Positions 26,344 through 36,124 of a stretch of 64,000 nucleotides of DNA are shown in pieces. The stretch is taken from positions 124,001 through 188,000 of the forward strand of contig NZ_PJIN01000007.1 of the NCBI RefSeq assembly GCF_002929705.1, written 5' to 3'. Every line of letters starts with the position of its first letter. The first letter of the stretch is position 1. The notes beneath the pieces are model-generated. The model was not told where the DNA came from, did not search any database, and saw only the letters and a list, made by a program, of their open reading frames with translations. The translations under genes were made by a program, and so were the position numbers. This DNA is from Arthrobacter sp. N199823 (GTDB lineage Bacteria > Actinomycetota > Actinomycetes > Actinomycetales > Micrococcaceae).

Positions 26344-27477
26344 ATGGCTGCCATGGATAATTCAATCCCGCTTCTGCCGGGTCAGATCAGTATTGGCAAC
26401 GCCAGTGCTGGCCGAGGTGCCGGCATTGCCAATACCGATCCGGCCGCGCCCGTCGCCGAACCAGAGGAACGTGAGCTCGAAGCGGCTTTGCGGCCCAAAA
26501 ACCTTGATGATTTTGTGGGTCAGGAACGGGTCCGCAAGCAGCTGGCTCTGGTGCTGGCAGCGTCGAAAATTCGTGGACGCAGCGCCGATCACGTACTGAT
26601 GTCAGGTCCTCCCGGCCTCGGTAAGACCACCCTCGCCATGATTGTGGCCGCCGAGATGAACGCGCCCCTGCGTATTAGTTCAGGACCTGCCATTCAGCAC
26701 GCCGGAGACCTGGCCGCAATTCTGTCCTCACTCACTGAGGGCGAAGTGCTGTTTTTGGATGAAATCCACCGCATGTCACGCCCGGCCGAGGAAATGCTGT
26801 ACATGGCCATGGAAGATTTCCGTGTGGACATCATTGTCGGAAAAGGTGCCGGAGCCACGGCCATTCCCTTGGAGCTGCCGTCCTTCACCCTGGTTGGTGC
26901 TACCACCCGCGCCGGCTTGTTGCCGGGTCCGCTGCGCGACCGTTTTGGATTCACGGGGCATCTTGAGTTCTACTCGGTTGCCGAACTTGAACTGGTGCTG
27001 CGCCGTTCCGCAGGAATGCTGGATCTAAAGCTCACCAGCGCCGGATTCGCCGAAATTGCCGGCCGCTCCCGTGGCACACCACGCATCGCCAACAGGCTGC
27101 TGCGCCGCGTCCGTGACTGGGCGCTGGTCCATGGCATCGAATCCATCGATGCCCGCACCGCGTCAGCGGCCCTGGACATGTATGAGGTGGACGCCCGCGG
27201 CCTGGACCGCTTGGACCGATCCGTTCTTGAAGCCTTGGTCAATAAGTTCAACGGCGGGCCCATAGGTTTGTCCACGCTAGCCATCGCCGTGGGGGAGGAG
27301 CCTGAAACCGTGGAGACTGTGGCAGAACCGTTCCTGGTGCGCGAAGGTCTGTTGGGCAGAACCCCGCGCGGCCGCATCGCCATGCCATCGGCATGGGCCC
27401 ACCTAGGGCTGAAAATGCCAGGCAACGCCGTTGCCGCTGCCATGATCCCCTTCGACGGAGATGACAACGACGTTTGA
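26344..27477 (+). CDS. ruvB: Holliday junction branch-migration ATPase RuvB
   Basis: A 377-residue AAA+ motor that pumps DNA through the RuvA-held junction. Seen: Walker [12 protein letters not shown] at about residues 90-100, Walker [10 protein letters not shown], sensor 1 [20 protein letters not shown], arginine-rich [19 protein letters not shown], and a C-terminal winged helix ([15 protein letters not shown]). The first 35 residues before [12 protein letters not shown] are an extension usual in actinobacteria. Start ATG 3 nt after the ruvA stop; a second ATG is at codon 4. Confidence 0.95.
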   Translation: MAAMDNSIPLLPGQISIGNASAGRGAGIANTDPAAPVAEPEERELEAALRPKNLDDFVGQERVRKQLALVLAASKIRGRSADHVLMSGPPGLGKTTLAMIVAAEMNAPLRISSGPAIQHAGDLAAILSSLTEGEVLFLDEIHRMSRPAEEMLYMAMEDFRVDIIVGKGAGATAIPLELPSFTLVGATTRAGLLPGPLRDRFGFTGHLEFYSVAELELVLRRSAGMLDLKLTSAGFAEIAGRSRGTPRIANRLLRRVRDWALVHGIESIDARTASAALDMYEVDARGLDRLDRSVLEALVNKFNGGPIGLSTLAIAVGEEPETVETVAEPFLVREGLLGRTPRGRIAMPSAWAHLGLKMPGNAVAAAMIPFDGDDNDV

Positions 27478-27789
27478 GATGGCGATGGTTGGGCACCGAG
27501 GTTACGGGCACAGAATGATGGAAGCGCCGCCGTCGACAGTTTTGAATTCCGCTCAGAGCGGCATATGTAGCGGCACAAACCCGTCAATTGAGGTTTTTTG
27601 CTGTCAATCTGTGTAGATATGCGCGGTTCTGGGTGGATTCTCATCTCGCGTCCAGCTTTACCCTCTAGACTGTTATGACGTCCGGCACGTTTGTTTCGAG
27701 CTGACTTGACCTTGAACTTTAAAGAATGGAAATCCAGCTGTGGCCTTGAGTAGTAATCTGACCAACAACTCCACCCTTGGGGGGTTCTC
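27478..27789 (+). other. 312-nt gap between ruvB and yajC
   Basis: No convincing gene on either strand. The last 130 nt are AT-richer and contain TAGACT at 27666-27671 and TTGACC near 27706, which may belong to a yajC-secDF promoter, with GGGGGG just before the yajC ATG as ribosome site. No strong hairpin was found after ruvB. Confidence 0.4.
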
Positions 27790-28182
27790 ATGGACCCGAT
27801 GAGTATTCTCTTGTTCGTCATGTTTGGACTGCTCATCTTCATGATGATGCGCAAGCAAAAGAAGGCCAAGGCTGCTGCTGCTGAAAAGCGTTCCAAGCTG
27901 GCCCCGGGTGTTGAGATCATGACCAACTTTGGCCTTTTCGGCAAGGTTCTTTCCATTGATACTGAGGAGAACAAGATCCTCATGGAAATCTCCCCCGGAA
28001 CCACGGCAACCGTGCACAGCCAGACTGTTGCCAAGATCATCGAGCCTGCGGATGAGGTTGAGGCCATTGTTCCCGATGATGCATCGTCACTGACCTTGAA
28101 CCTTGACAAGACCCCCGATGCTCCTGAGTCCGTAGAAGACTCTTTGGAACGTTTGAAGAACGAAAACAACAAAGACAACTAG
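27790..28182 (+). CDS. yajC: preprotein translocase subunit YajC
   Basis: A 130-residue single-pass membrane protein that associates with SecDF. Seen: the hydrophobic helix ILLFVMFGLLIFMMM at residues 6-20, followed by the basic stretch RKQKKAKAAAAEKR, then the YajC core VEIMTNFGLFGKVLSID. The C-terminal 40 residues are acidic and variable. GGGGGG lies 7 nt before the ATG. It heads the yajC-secD-secF operon. Confidence 0.92.
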   Translation: MDPMSILLFVMFGLLIFMMMRKQKKAKAAAAEKRSKLAPGVEIMTNFGLFGKVLSIDTEENKILMEISPGTTATVHSQTVAKIIEPADEVEAIVPDDASSLTLNLDKTPDAPESVEDSLERLKNENNKDN

Positions 28183-28276
28183 CCTTATCCGGGTTGGCGG
28201 CTGCTGTACTGGGGACTTCCTTGGTGCAGCAGCATTGCCATGTTCACAATCCCGTGACCAATAGAAGGATCCCTTG

Positions 28277-30043
28277 ATGGCACGAACAGGTCCGGCGTCA
28301 ACAGCCCGCAGAACTCTTCTGTGGCTTGCGGCGCTCATTATTGCATGCACCCTGGCAGTAGGTGGGGGCGTCCTCGCTGGTGCCACCACTTGGGCGCCAA
28401 AGCTCGGCCTTGACCTTGAGGGCGGCACCCAGATGATTCTGGCGCCCAAGGTTGAAGGAACCAGCAATATCGCCGCTGAACAATTGGACCAGGCTGTGTC
28501 CATTATTCGCCAGCGTGTGGACGGTTCGGGTGTCTCTGAAGCCCAGATCTCCACGGAAGGCGGCCGCAACGTTGTTGTGAGCATGCCGGGTAAGCCCACG
28601 GATGAGGAGCGCAACCTCATCAAGGCTTCGGCCAACATGAACTTCCGCCCCGTCATTGCATCTACTGACGCTCCCAGTGGTGCCGTCCCGGAAGCTGAGC
28701 GAACTCCTGAGGCTGAGCTTCCGGTGCCCACCGCCGCCCCGTTGAATGCCAGCGATCCCAACTGGGTTGATGCGGCACTCATGAAGCAATTTGAAGCCAC
28801 CAGCTGCATTAATCCGCTGACGGACCGCCCCACCACGTCGGATGCGGACAAGCCGATTGTCAGCTGTGAACCCGATACTGGCGTCAAGTACATTCTCGGT
28901 CCGGTGGAAGTTCCCGGCAAGTGGATCAAGACCGCGTCCTATGGTCTGCAGTCCGGTGCCCAGGGCGCTACAACCAACCAGTGGTCAGTTCAGCTGACCT
29001 TGGAAAAGCCGGAGGGTGCCGACGCGTTTAAGGCCGTAACACAGCGCTTGTATGCGAAGTATTTGGCCAACCCGAACGATCCTCAGGCTCGTTTTGCGAT
29101 CGTTCTTGATGACAGCGTCGTTTCAGCGCCTGCTTCTCAAGCGGTCATCACTGACGGTCAGTCTTCCATCACCGGAAACTTCAACGAAGCCAGCTCCAAG
29201 GCTCTGGCCGATCAGCTGAAGTTCGGTTCGCTACCCATCAGCTTCGAGATTCAGAGCGAAGTTCAGATTTCTGCAACCCTCGGTTTGCAGCAGCTAGAAA
29301 TGGGTCTATTGGCCGGCTTGATCGGTCTTGGCCTCGTGGTCATCTACTCGCTGTTCCAGTACCGGGCCCTTGGTCTGGTGACCATTTTCTCCTTGGTCAT
29401 TGCAGGTGTCCTCACCTACTTGGCTATCGTCCTGCTGGGCTGGGCGGAAAACTACCGCCTGTCCCTGGCTGGTGTGGCCGGTATTATCGTGGCCATTGGA
29501 CAGACCGCAGACTCGTTCATTGTGTACTTTGAACGCGTCAGAGATGAGCTGCGAGATGGTCGTGGGCTCGTTGCCGCCGTGGAGAACGGTTGGGCACGCG
29601 CCAAGCGCACCATCCTTGCTTCCAAGGCCGTCAACGTTCTTGCATCCCTGGTCTTGTACTTTGTCTCTGTTGGTAGCGTCAAGGGCTTCGCGTTCACGCT
29701 TGGTCTGACGGCCGTGGCTGACCTTATTGTGGTCTTCATGTTCACCCACCCCACACTGCAGTTGCTGGCACGCACCAAGTTCTTCGGTGAAGGCCACAGC
29801 TTCTCCGGTCTTGACCCGAAACAGCTGGGTGCTATTCCGCTGTACCGTGGCGCAGGACGTTTCCGCACTCCGGAAGAAACCGCAGCCGTGGTCAAGGGCA
29901 AGAACGTCCGTGCCGCGGGCGAAGCCGAACGCCGCCAAACCATCGCTGAGCGCAGGTTGGCTGCGAAGGAAGCAGAAATGGTTGGCAGCAAGGGCGCTGG
30001 GGCTGCACAGTCCGAGTCCAGTGACTCGAAGGAGAGCAAGTAA
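28277..30043 (+). CDS. secD: protein translocase subunit SecD
   Basis: RND-family Sec accessory protein, 588 residues, six transmembrane helices, that uses proton motive force to complete protein export. Seen: the first helix (LLWLAALIIACTLAVG), GLDLEGGTQMIL, the large periplasm-side P1 domain, and the C-terminal membrane half with ATLGLQQLEMGLLAG, GQTADSFIVYFERVRDE and GSVKGFAFTLGLT. ATG at 28277 was chosen with AAGGA 7 nt ahead; the TTG just before it is also in frame. The tail after the last helix is long and charged. secF starts on its stop codon (TAATG). Confidence 0.93.
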   Translation: MARTGPASTARRTLLWLAALIIACTLAVGGGVLAGATTWAPKLGLDLEGGTQMILAPKVEGTSNIAAEQLDQAVSIIRQRVDGSGVSEAQISTEGGRNVVVSMPGKPTDEERNLIKASANMNFRPVIASTDAPSGAVPEAERTPEAELPVPTAAPLNASDPNWVDAALMKQFEATSCINPLTDRPTTSDADKPIVSCEPDTGVKYILGPVEVPGKWIKTASYGLQSGAQGATTNQWSVQLTLEKPEGADAFKAVTQRLYAKYLANPNDPQARFAIVLDDSVVSAPASQAVITDGQSSITGNFNEASSKALADQLKFGSLPISFEIQSEVQISATLGLQQLEMGLLAGLIGLGLVVIYSLFQYRALGLVTIFSLVIAGVLTYLAIVLLGWAENYRLSLAGVAGIIVAIGQTADSFIVYFERVRDELRDGRGLVAAVENGWARAKRTILASKAVNVLASLVLYFVSVGSVKGFAFTLGLTAVADLIVVFMFTHPTLQLLARTKFFGEGHSFSGLDPKQLGAIPLYRGAGRFRTPEETAAVVKGKNVRAAGEAERRQTIAERRLAAKEAEMVGSKGAGAAQSESSDSKESK

Positions 30044-31047
30044 TGAAGAGTTTCGCTACTTTCGGCAACGAGCTGTACACCGGTGAACGGTCCTACGAGT
30101 TCGTTGGAAAACGCAAGATTTGGTTCAGCATTGCTGGCGTCTTGGTATTGCTGTCCATCTTGTTCCCGCTGTTGGGTGGCGGGTTCAACTTCGGCATTGA
30201 TTTCCGCGGCGGTTCCCAGTTCACTATCTCCGCGGTGACGCACACTGATGTTGCCATCGGTGAAGCGGCCGTTGCCGAGGCGGCCCCCGATACGGCGGCA
30301 GTAGTCACCAACGTGGCCGGCGACACCATGCAGGTGCAGACTGACAGGCTCAGCGATGACCAGACTCTGGCCGTCAAGGATGCCTTGAAGTCCGCTTATG
30401 GTGTCACTGAGGACCACATCACTTCCACGTTTGTTGGTCCCAGCTGGGGCCAGGATGTCTCTCGCCAGGCCATCATCGGCTTCATCGTGTTTGTCCTGTT
30501 GGCCACCGTCTTGATGGCTCTGTACTTCAGGACCTGGCGCATGTCCATTGCGGCCATGGTGGGCATGCTGGTGGTTATGGTGGTCACAGCGGGCATTTAC
30601 GCCGTGTCCGGTTTCGAGGTCACGCCGTCGGCCATCATCGGCTTCCTGACAATCTTGAGCTATTCCCTGTATGACACGGTGGTGGTGTTTGACAAGATTC
30701 GAGAAAACACGGTGGACATCACCAAGTCCGAGCGCCGGACCTTTGCCGAGGAGGTCAACCTCGCGGTGAACCAGACCCTGGTGCGCTCCATCAACACCAT
30801 GATGGTGGCCGTGCTGCCGGTGGCATCCATTCTATTCATCGGTGCACTCCTGCTCGGTGCTGGAACCCTGCGCGACCTCTCGCTGGCCTTGTTCATCGGA
30901 ATTATTGTGAGCACCTTCTCCACGATCTTCGTGGCAGCTCCCATGTACTCATGGCTGCGCGAGCGTGAACCTGCTCTGGCCAAACAGGCCAAAAAGGTGC
31001 AACAGCGCCGCGCCAATGACGCAGTTGCCGTGTCCACTACGGCTTAG
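30043..31047 (+). CDS. secF: protein translocase subunit SecF
   Basis: Partner of SecD, 334 residues, six helices. Seen: IWFSIAGVLVLLSILFP, the hallmark FNFGIDFRGGSQF, then GPSWGQDVSRQAIIGF and the RND half with SAIIGFLTILSYSLYDTVVVFDKIRE and VNQTLVRSINTM. The ATG shares the last base of the secD stop. A 21-bp hairpin follows and ends the operon. The apt gene found after secF in M. tuberculosis is absent here. Confidence 0.94.
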   Translation: MKSFATFGNELYTGERSYEFVGKRKIWFSIAGVLVLLSILFPLLGGGFNFGIDFRGGSQFTISAVTHTDVAIGEAAVAEAAPDTAAVVTNVAGDTMQVQTDRLSDDQTLAVKDALKSAYGVTEDHITSTFVGPSWGQDVSRQAIIGFIVFVLLATVLMALYFRTWRMSIAAMVGMLVVMVVTAGIYAVSGFEVTPSAIIGFLTILSYSLYDTVVVFDKIRENTVDITKSERRTFAEEVNLAVNQTLVRSINTMMVAVLPVASILFIGALLLGAGTLRDLSLALFIGIIVSTFSTIFVAAPMYSWLREREPALAKQAKKVQQRRANDAVAVSTTA

Positions 31048-31077
31048 GGATCCGCCACTGAAGTTTCTGCGGCACCC

Positions 31078-31124
31078 AACAGGGCCGGGGTCGAATGCCA
31101 AGCATTCGACCCCGGCCCTGTTTT
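31078..31124 (+). terminator. terminator after secF
   Basis: A perfect 21-bp stem (31078-31098 and 31102-31122) with a 3-nt loop, followed by TTTT overlapping the arm end. It closes the yajC-secDF transcript before rel. Confidence 0.9.
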
Positions 31125-31214
31125 GGTCAATATTGCTCTGCCGGGCACCTTAGACTGGGTTAATGCCCCGGCGCAGGGGCGCACAGGACGTACGTGTGTG
31201 AGGGAGGTAATGCG

Positions 31215-33563
31215 TTGAACGATGAATCGCCCTCGAATGAGCTAGCGACAGATTCCGGCGTGAAAGCGCAGCCCACCGGTGAAGGTTCCGGTCAGCGGCC
31301 TGCAGATATTCGGCCCACCTTTCCAGGTCGCCGTGAACGCACTAGGTCACGCCTAGCCCGCCTCACCGGCTGGTCCACGGAAAGCTACTCACCCATCCTG
31401 GAGCCTTTGTTGCGCATTGTGCGCGCCAAGAACCCCAAAGAAGACCTGGACCTGCTCCAGCGCGCCTTCGTCATTGCCGAAAAGTACCACGACGGCCAAA
31501 AGCGCAAGAGTGGAGATCCCTACATCACCCACCCGGTGGCCGTGGCCACTATCTTGGCTGAAATGGGTCTGAGCGGCAGCACCTTGGCCGCAGCACTGCT
31601 GCATGACACGGTGGAAGACACTCCCTACACCCTGGCCGAGTTGGAACGTGACTTCGGCAAGGAAATCACCTTGCTGGTGGACGGCGTCACCAAATTGGAC
31701 AAGGTTGATTACGGCGAGGCCGCGCAAGCCGAAACGCTGCGCAAGATGGTCATCGCGATGTCTAAGGACATCAGGGTGCTTGTCATTAAACTGGCTGACA
31801 GGCTACATAACGCGCGTACCTGGCGTTTTGTCTCAGCCCAGTCGTCGAGTAAGAAAGCCCGGGAAACCCTGGATATTTTTGCTCCGCTAGCCCACCGCCT
31901 TGGCATGAATGCCATGAAGTGGGAATTGGAGGAGCTCTCCTTCGCTGCCTTGTACCCGAAGGTGTATGAGGAAATAGTTCGTATGGTCCAGGACCGCTCA
32001 CCCGAGCGTGAAAAGCAGCTGGGTTTGATCCGCCGTGAACTGCTTGACGTTTTGCGTGTCACCAAGATCAAGGGTGAAATCAGCGGCCGGCCCAAGCACT
32101 ACTACTCCATCTATCAAAAGATGGTGGTTCGTAAAAAAGAATTCGATGACATTAACGACCTCATTGGGGTCCGGGTCTTGGTGGAGACAGTGGGGGACTG
32201 CTACGCCATGCTGGGCGAGGTCCACTCACTCTGGACGCCCTTGGTGGGACGCTTCAAGGATTACATCGCGCTGCCCAAATTCAACATGTACCAGTCACTG
32301 CACACCACGGTTCTGGGTCCCGGCGGCAAGCTTGTGGAAATTCAGATTCGTACCCGAGAAATGCACCAGCGGGCTGAATATGGTGTAGCAGCGCATTGGA
32401 TGTACAAGAGCGGCAATAAGGTACCAGCTGGCACCAATCAGGACGATATGAGCTGGCTGCGTTCACTTATGGACTGGCAGCGGGAGACAGTGGATCCGGG
32501 CGAGTTCCTGGACTCCATGCGCTTTGAAATGAACGCCAAAGAAGTGTATGTCTTCACGCCCAAGGGCAAGGTGGTGGCGCTGCCTGCCGGGGCAACCCCC
32601 GTGGACTTCGCATACTCCGTGCATACCGAAGTGGGGCACCGGACTATTGGCGCCCGCGTCAACGGAAAACTGGTGCCACTGAACAGTGAACTTTCCAACA
32701 GTGACACCGTGGAGATCTTCACCAACAAGGCTGAAGGAGCCGGTCCCAGCCAGGACTGGCAGAACTTCGTCAAGAGCCCCCGGGCCAGAAATAAGATCCG
32801 TCAGTGGTTCACCAAGGAACGCCGTGACGAGTCCATTGAAAAGGGCAAGGAACTCCTCACAAAGGCCATGCGGAAGGCGAATCTGCCCCTGCAGAAAATG
32901 ATGACCCATGACGCCCTCATGGCTGTGACCGAGCACTTCCACTATCAAGACATAGCTGGTCTCTACGCAGCTGTGGGGGACGGGTATACCTCCGCCCAGT
33001 CAGTGGTGGAGCGACTCCGCGACGTGATGGGTGTGGCCGATGTTGAAGAAGTTGCCCCGCCGTTGGAAACTCGTATTTCCAATGCCCGGTCAAGGATTTC
33101 AAACTCCGGAGTCATCGTCCACGGCGTGGATGATGTCCTGGTGAAACTGGCCAGGTGCTGCACTCCGGTGCCGCCGGATCCCATCTCAGGTTTTGTCACG
33201 AAGGGCTCGGGTATTTCCGTGCATCGCCGCGACTGCCCCAACCTGCTGCATCTCAAACTTGAGCCGGACAAGCTGGTCGAGGTTGATTGGGCCCCCACAC
33301 AATCGGGAGTTTTCCTGGTGGAGATTCAAGTCGAAGCGCTGGACCGCAAGAGCCTGCTCTCCGACGTGACCCGAGTCTTGGCGGAGAGTCATGTGAACAT
33401 TCTGGCAGCCAGCGTCAACACCAGCACCAACCGTGTTGCCATCTCCAAGTTCGCGTTCGAAATGGGCGACCCCAAGTACCTGGACCACGTCCTGAACGCG
33501 GTGCGACGCATCGACGGCGTGTACGACGTTTACCGGGCCACCGGCTCCCAGCGCCGCGCGTAG
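31215..33563 (+). CDS. rel: bifunctional (p)ppGpp synthetase/hydrolase (Rel)
   Basis: Stringent-response enzyme of 782 residues. Seen in order: HD hydrolase domain (HPVAVATILAEMG, LLHDTVEDTPYTL, DRLHNARTW), synthetase domain (GRPKHYYSIYQKM, DLIGVRVLVETVGDCY, YQSLHTTVLGP), TGS domain (KEVYVFTPKGKVVALP), zinc-finger-like region (KLARCCTPVPPDPISGFVTKG) and C-terminal ACT domain (DRKSLLSDVTRVLAESHVNI). Start set at TTG 31215 with GGAGG 8 nt before; an in-frame GTG at 31194 would put the ribosome site inside the gene. Both activities appear intact by their motifs. Confidence 0.94.
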   Translation: MNDESPSNELATDSGVKAQPTGEGSGQRPADIRPTFPGRRERTRSRLARLTGWSTESYSPILEPLLRIVRAKNPKEDLDLLQRAFVIAEKYHDGQKRKSGDPYITHPVAVATILAEMGLSGSTLAAALLHDTVEDTPYTLAELERDFGKEITLLVDGVTKLDKVDYGEAAQAETLRKMVIAMSKDIRVLVIKLADRLHNARTWRFVSAQSSSKKARETLDIFAPLAHRLGMNAMKWELEELSFAALYPKVYEEIVRMVQDRSPEREKQLGLIRRELLDVLRVTKIKGEISGRPKHYYSIYQKMVVRKKEFDDINDLIGVRVLVETVGDCYAMLGEVHSLWTPLVGRFKDYIALPKFNMYQSLHTTVLGPGGKLVEIQIRTREMHQRAEYGVAAHWMYKSGNKVPAGTNQDDMSWLRSLMDWQRETVDPGEFLDSMRFEMNAKEVYVFTPKGKVVALPAGATPVDFAYSVHTEVGHRTIGARVNGKLVPLNSELSNSDTVEIFTNKAEGAGPSQDWQNFVKSPRARNKIRQWFTKERRDESIEKGKELLTKAMRKANLPLQKMMTHDALMAVTEHFHYQDIAGLYAAVGDGYTSAQSVVERLRDVMGVADVEEVAPPLETRISNARSRISNSGVIVHGVDDVLVKLARCCTPVPPDPISGFVTKGSGISVHRRDCPNLLHLKLEPDKLVEVDWAPTQSGVFLVEIQVEALDRKSLLSDVTRVLAESHVNILAASVNTSTNRVAISKFAFEMGDPKYLDHVLNAVRRIDGVYDVYRATGSQRRA

Positions 33564-33618
33564 AGTAGAGTTTCGGTTCCCATCTCAGGGCTAATTCTGG
33601 TGTCTGCCAGCGCTGCGC

Positions 33619-34362
33619 CTAGCATTCGGGCTCCGCTGTCGGCGGAGCCAGAAGCGGGGCAAGGAACGCTTGGAGCATGGCGGTCTGCTCTGCGGGGTTC
33701 AGGGCCGCGCCCTCGAGGTCGCGGAACATGCCCTCCTCAAGGGAACGGCTCGCGGGGTCTTCGAGCATTGACTGCACGAGGGCCTGGCCGCGGAGCTTGC
33801 CGGGGACGTGCGGCGCTCCTGCGAGTGCGTGGAGAATACGCTCGAGCGGACACCCCAGGGCAGGCTCCCCGGCGAGGGCGGCCAAGACAGGGCGAGCCAG
33901 GGCTTCCGGTGCGCTTCGGGCAACATCCAACGCCGTGCGCAGTCCGTCGGTTAGCTGTGTGGTCTCCAAGGTGAGCACGCAGGGTGCGTCCAACTGGACC
34001 TGTCGCACCGAGCAGCCGCTACGGCGGGGCAGCGAGGCACTGTTGCCGTCATTGTCCACCAGCAGGGCGATCTCTCCCGGCGGTGGAGCGCAACCGTACA
34101 CCCACGCCGCCGTGAGCTGGCTCAGCACTGCCCGGTGGCTCAGAAACGCAGGGATGTGATGTGCCAGCGCCGCCGCCCGCACGGCAGGGGTTTCAGGAAG
34201 CGAGGATGGCCGGAAAACCTGACCAAAAACGTGGCTCAGAACTCCGTCCATGGCCATGGCGGACAGCTCGGAGAAGATGAAGAGGGTTCCCGGCGCCAGA
34301 AGCGTCTCGGTCTGTAGATTGGTGGGGCTTGCTTGGCTCGTTGAGCCTGTTGGGATTGTCAT
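33619..34362 (-). CDS. hypothetical protein, weak AbiEi-antitoxin-like pattern
   Basis: A 247-residue soluble protein with no clear family. The middle reads HIPAFLSHRAVLSQLTAAWVYG, then a short strand IALLVDND and LTDGLRTALDVARSAPEALARPVLAAL, then APHVPGKLRGQALV. This order (shared-ancestry-like 'heard-and-seen' block, a TTPLRT-like segment, a PGxxRAR-like segment) recalls the AbiEi/DUF559-type proteins common in actinobacteria, but key positions are loose and the N-terminal winged helix is not evident. It is convergent with rel and lies 165 nt downstream of the DUF349 gene. No toxin partner is next to it. Confidence 0.5.
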   Translation of the reverse strand: MTIPTGSTSQASPTNLQTETLLAPGTLFIFSELSAMAMDGVLSHVFGQVFRPSSLPETPAVRAAALAHHIPAFLSHRAVLSQLTAAWVYGCAPPPGEIALLVDNDGNSASLPRRSGCSVRQVQLDAPCVLTLETTQLTDGLRTALDVARSAPEALARPVLAALAGEPALGCPLERILHALAGAPHVPGKLRGQALVQSMLEDPASRSLEEGMFRDLEGAALNPAEQTAMLQAFLAPLLAPPTAEPEC

Positions 34363-34403
34363 CCCTCAAGCGTGCACCGCCTTGCGGCGAAGAAAAAGAC
34401 CCC

Positions 34404-34431
34404 CGGGCTAGGCTGTGGACAACCTAGCCCG
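34404..34431 (-). terminator. terminator after the DUF349 gene
   Basis: On the minus strand CGGGCTAGG (34431-34423) pairs with CCTAGCCCG (34412-34404) and GGG/CCC extends it; the sequence beyond reads TCTTTTTCTT. A 10-nt loop separates the arms. Position after the stop at 34528 fits a Rho-independent terminator. Confidence 0.8.
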
Positions 34432-34527
34432 AGGGCCTTGTAAAACCGTGAAAACCGTCTCAAACTGCTCGCGGATTAATCCCGCAGGGACTCATGATCG
34501 CAGGAGTTCAAAAACAGGAACTCATGG

Positions 34528-36003
34528 TCAGGAGAAGTCCGCAGCGGCCTTCTGGATTTGCTCCAGCCACAGCTCACGTGCGGCTAACGCCTCGGTGGCC
34601 TTGGCGACCTTGCGGGCATCCCCGGCCTTCTGCGCGGCAGCCAGATCGTCCTTCAGCCCTGCAATGGTGGCTTCGAGCTGGCTCAGCGCGCTACTGGTGC
34701 GAGCCTTGGCTTCAGGATCGCTGCGGCGCCAGTTGTCGTCCTCAGCGGAGCGGACGGCTTCTTCAACCTTGCGCAGGCCAGCCTCAACACGCGCCATGTC
34801 ATTGCGCGGCACCTTGCCAGCTTCTTCCCAGCGGTCGCGGATGGACTGCAGCGCCTTCTTGGCGGCGTTGAGATCCTTGATCGGCAGCAGCGCCTGAGCC
34901 TCGGTGATCAAGGCTTCCTTGACCACCAAGTTGGCTCCGAATTCCTCATCCAGGGCGTTGTTGGCGGATTGGCGGGCGGCGAAGAACTTATCCTGTGCGC
35001 CGCGGAAGCGTGCCCAGAGTGCGTCGTCGTCCTTGCGGCTGGCTCGCGGGGAGCTCTTCCACTGGTCCATAAGGCGGCGGTATTCCCCTGCGGCAAAGCC
35101 CCAGTCGGTGGAGGTGGCCAGTTCCTCAGCAGCGGCAATCAAGGATTCCTTGGTGCTCTTGGCTGTCGCGTTGGTGCTGTCCAGCTGGGAGAAGTACGCG
35201 CGGCGGTGGCGGTCAAAGACCGTCCGGGCGCTGCGGAATCGCTTCCACAGGCCTTCTTCCGTTGCACGGCCCAGACGCATGCCCGACTTCTGGGCAGTCT
35301 TCCACTGCTCGAAGAGCTCGTTCATGCGGGCGCTGCTGATCTTCCACTGAATGGTGGCGGGATCTTCGGCAGAAATGGTCTCTGCCTCGGCCACAATTGC
35401 CTCACGGGCGGCAAGTTCGACGGCGCGAGCCGAGTCGTGTGCCGATCGCTCCTGCGCAGCCAGTGCCTTGATGTTCTCTTCAAGGGTGACCAAGCGAGCA
35501 AGAGCTGCATTGACATCGCCCACGGAGGTGCGTTCACCCAGCTGCTCCCGCAGGTGGGTGACCGTCTTGGTCATGTCTGTGGTGGGGGCCTTGGCCTCAA
35601 CACGCTGCTCGAGCAGCACAACCTGAGCCAGGATGTCATCAAACTTGCGCACAAAGTAGCTCAGGGCCTCGTCCTGCGTGGCGCCGGGGTACTGGCCAAC
35701 TGGGAACTCTTCTCCGTCCAAGAGCAAGAAGACATGGCCGTCCTCTTCAGCGCGGCCAAACTTGGCGGCTTCGGCCAGGTTGACGGCGGGAGTTGCCGGG
35801 GCGGGCACGGGTGCCGAAACTGCTGGCGCAGCCGGTGCCTTGGGGCGCGCGGCAAATGCGGCCGGGGAAGGTGAGGGAGCGCGAACGGCTGCCGGTGCAG
35901 GGGCGGGAGTTGCCGCCGTCGTGCTTTCGACAGGTGCATTTTCCGTTACGGGAAGCTCTGTTGTTGAGGCAAGTGTTTCGTCGGATTCTTGACTGTGTGT
36001 CAC
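34528..36003 (-). CDS. DUF349-repeat protein
   Basis: A 491-residue protein. Residues 1-85 are a low-complexity Ala/Pro/Thr-rich region. The rest is mostly helical, with at least three DUF349 repeats recognisable by their WK/W-x6-G spacing: EQWKTAQKSGMRLGRATEEGLWKRF, DQWKSSPRASRKDDDALWARF and DRWEEAGKVPRNDMARVEAGL (each a long helix pair). Similar proteins lie near rel and ppi in actinobacteria; their function is not established. GTG start at 36003, weak ribosome site. It runs with the cyclophilin gene upstream. Confidence 0.8.
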   Translation of the reverse strand: MTHSQESDETLASTTELPVTENAPVESTTAATPAPAPAAVRAPSPSPAAFAARPKAPAAPAVSAPVPAPATPAVNLAEAAKFGRAEEDGHVFLLLDGEEFPVGQYPGATQDEALSYFVRKFDDILAQVVLLEQRVEAKAPTTDMTKTVTHLREQLGERTSVGDVNAALARLVTLEENIKALAAQERSAHDSARAVELAAREAIVAEAETISAEDPATIQWKISSARMNELFEQWKTAQKSGMRLGRATEEGLWKRFRSARTVFDRHRRAYFSQLDSTNATAKSTKESLIAAAEELATSTDWGFAAGEYRRLMDQWKSSPRASRKDDDALWARFRGAQDKFFAARQSANNALDEEFGANLVVKEALITEAQALLPIKDLNAAKKALQSIRDRWEEAGKVPRNDMARVEAGLRKVEEAVRSAEDDNWRRSDPEAKARTSSALSQLEATIAGLKDDLAAAQKAGDARKVAKATEALAARELWLEQIQKAAADFS

Positions 36004-36124
36004 CGCTAAAAGTCTTTCGCTTGATGGATGCTGGCAGATGGAACAAACGAATCTGGCCAGGACCGCTGTGGTGCTTTTCCCTGAGGTTCGCGGCTGTGCC
36101 GCATCAGGGAAGGCCTGATGAAAA

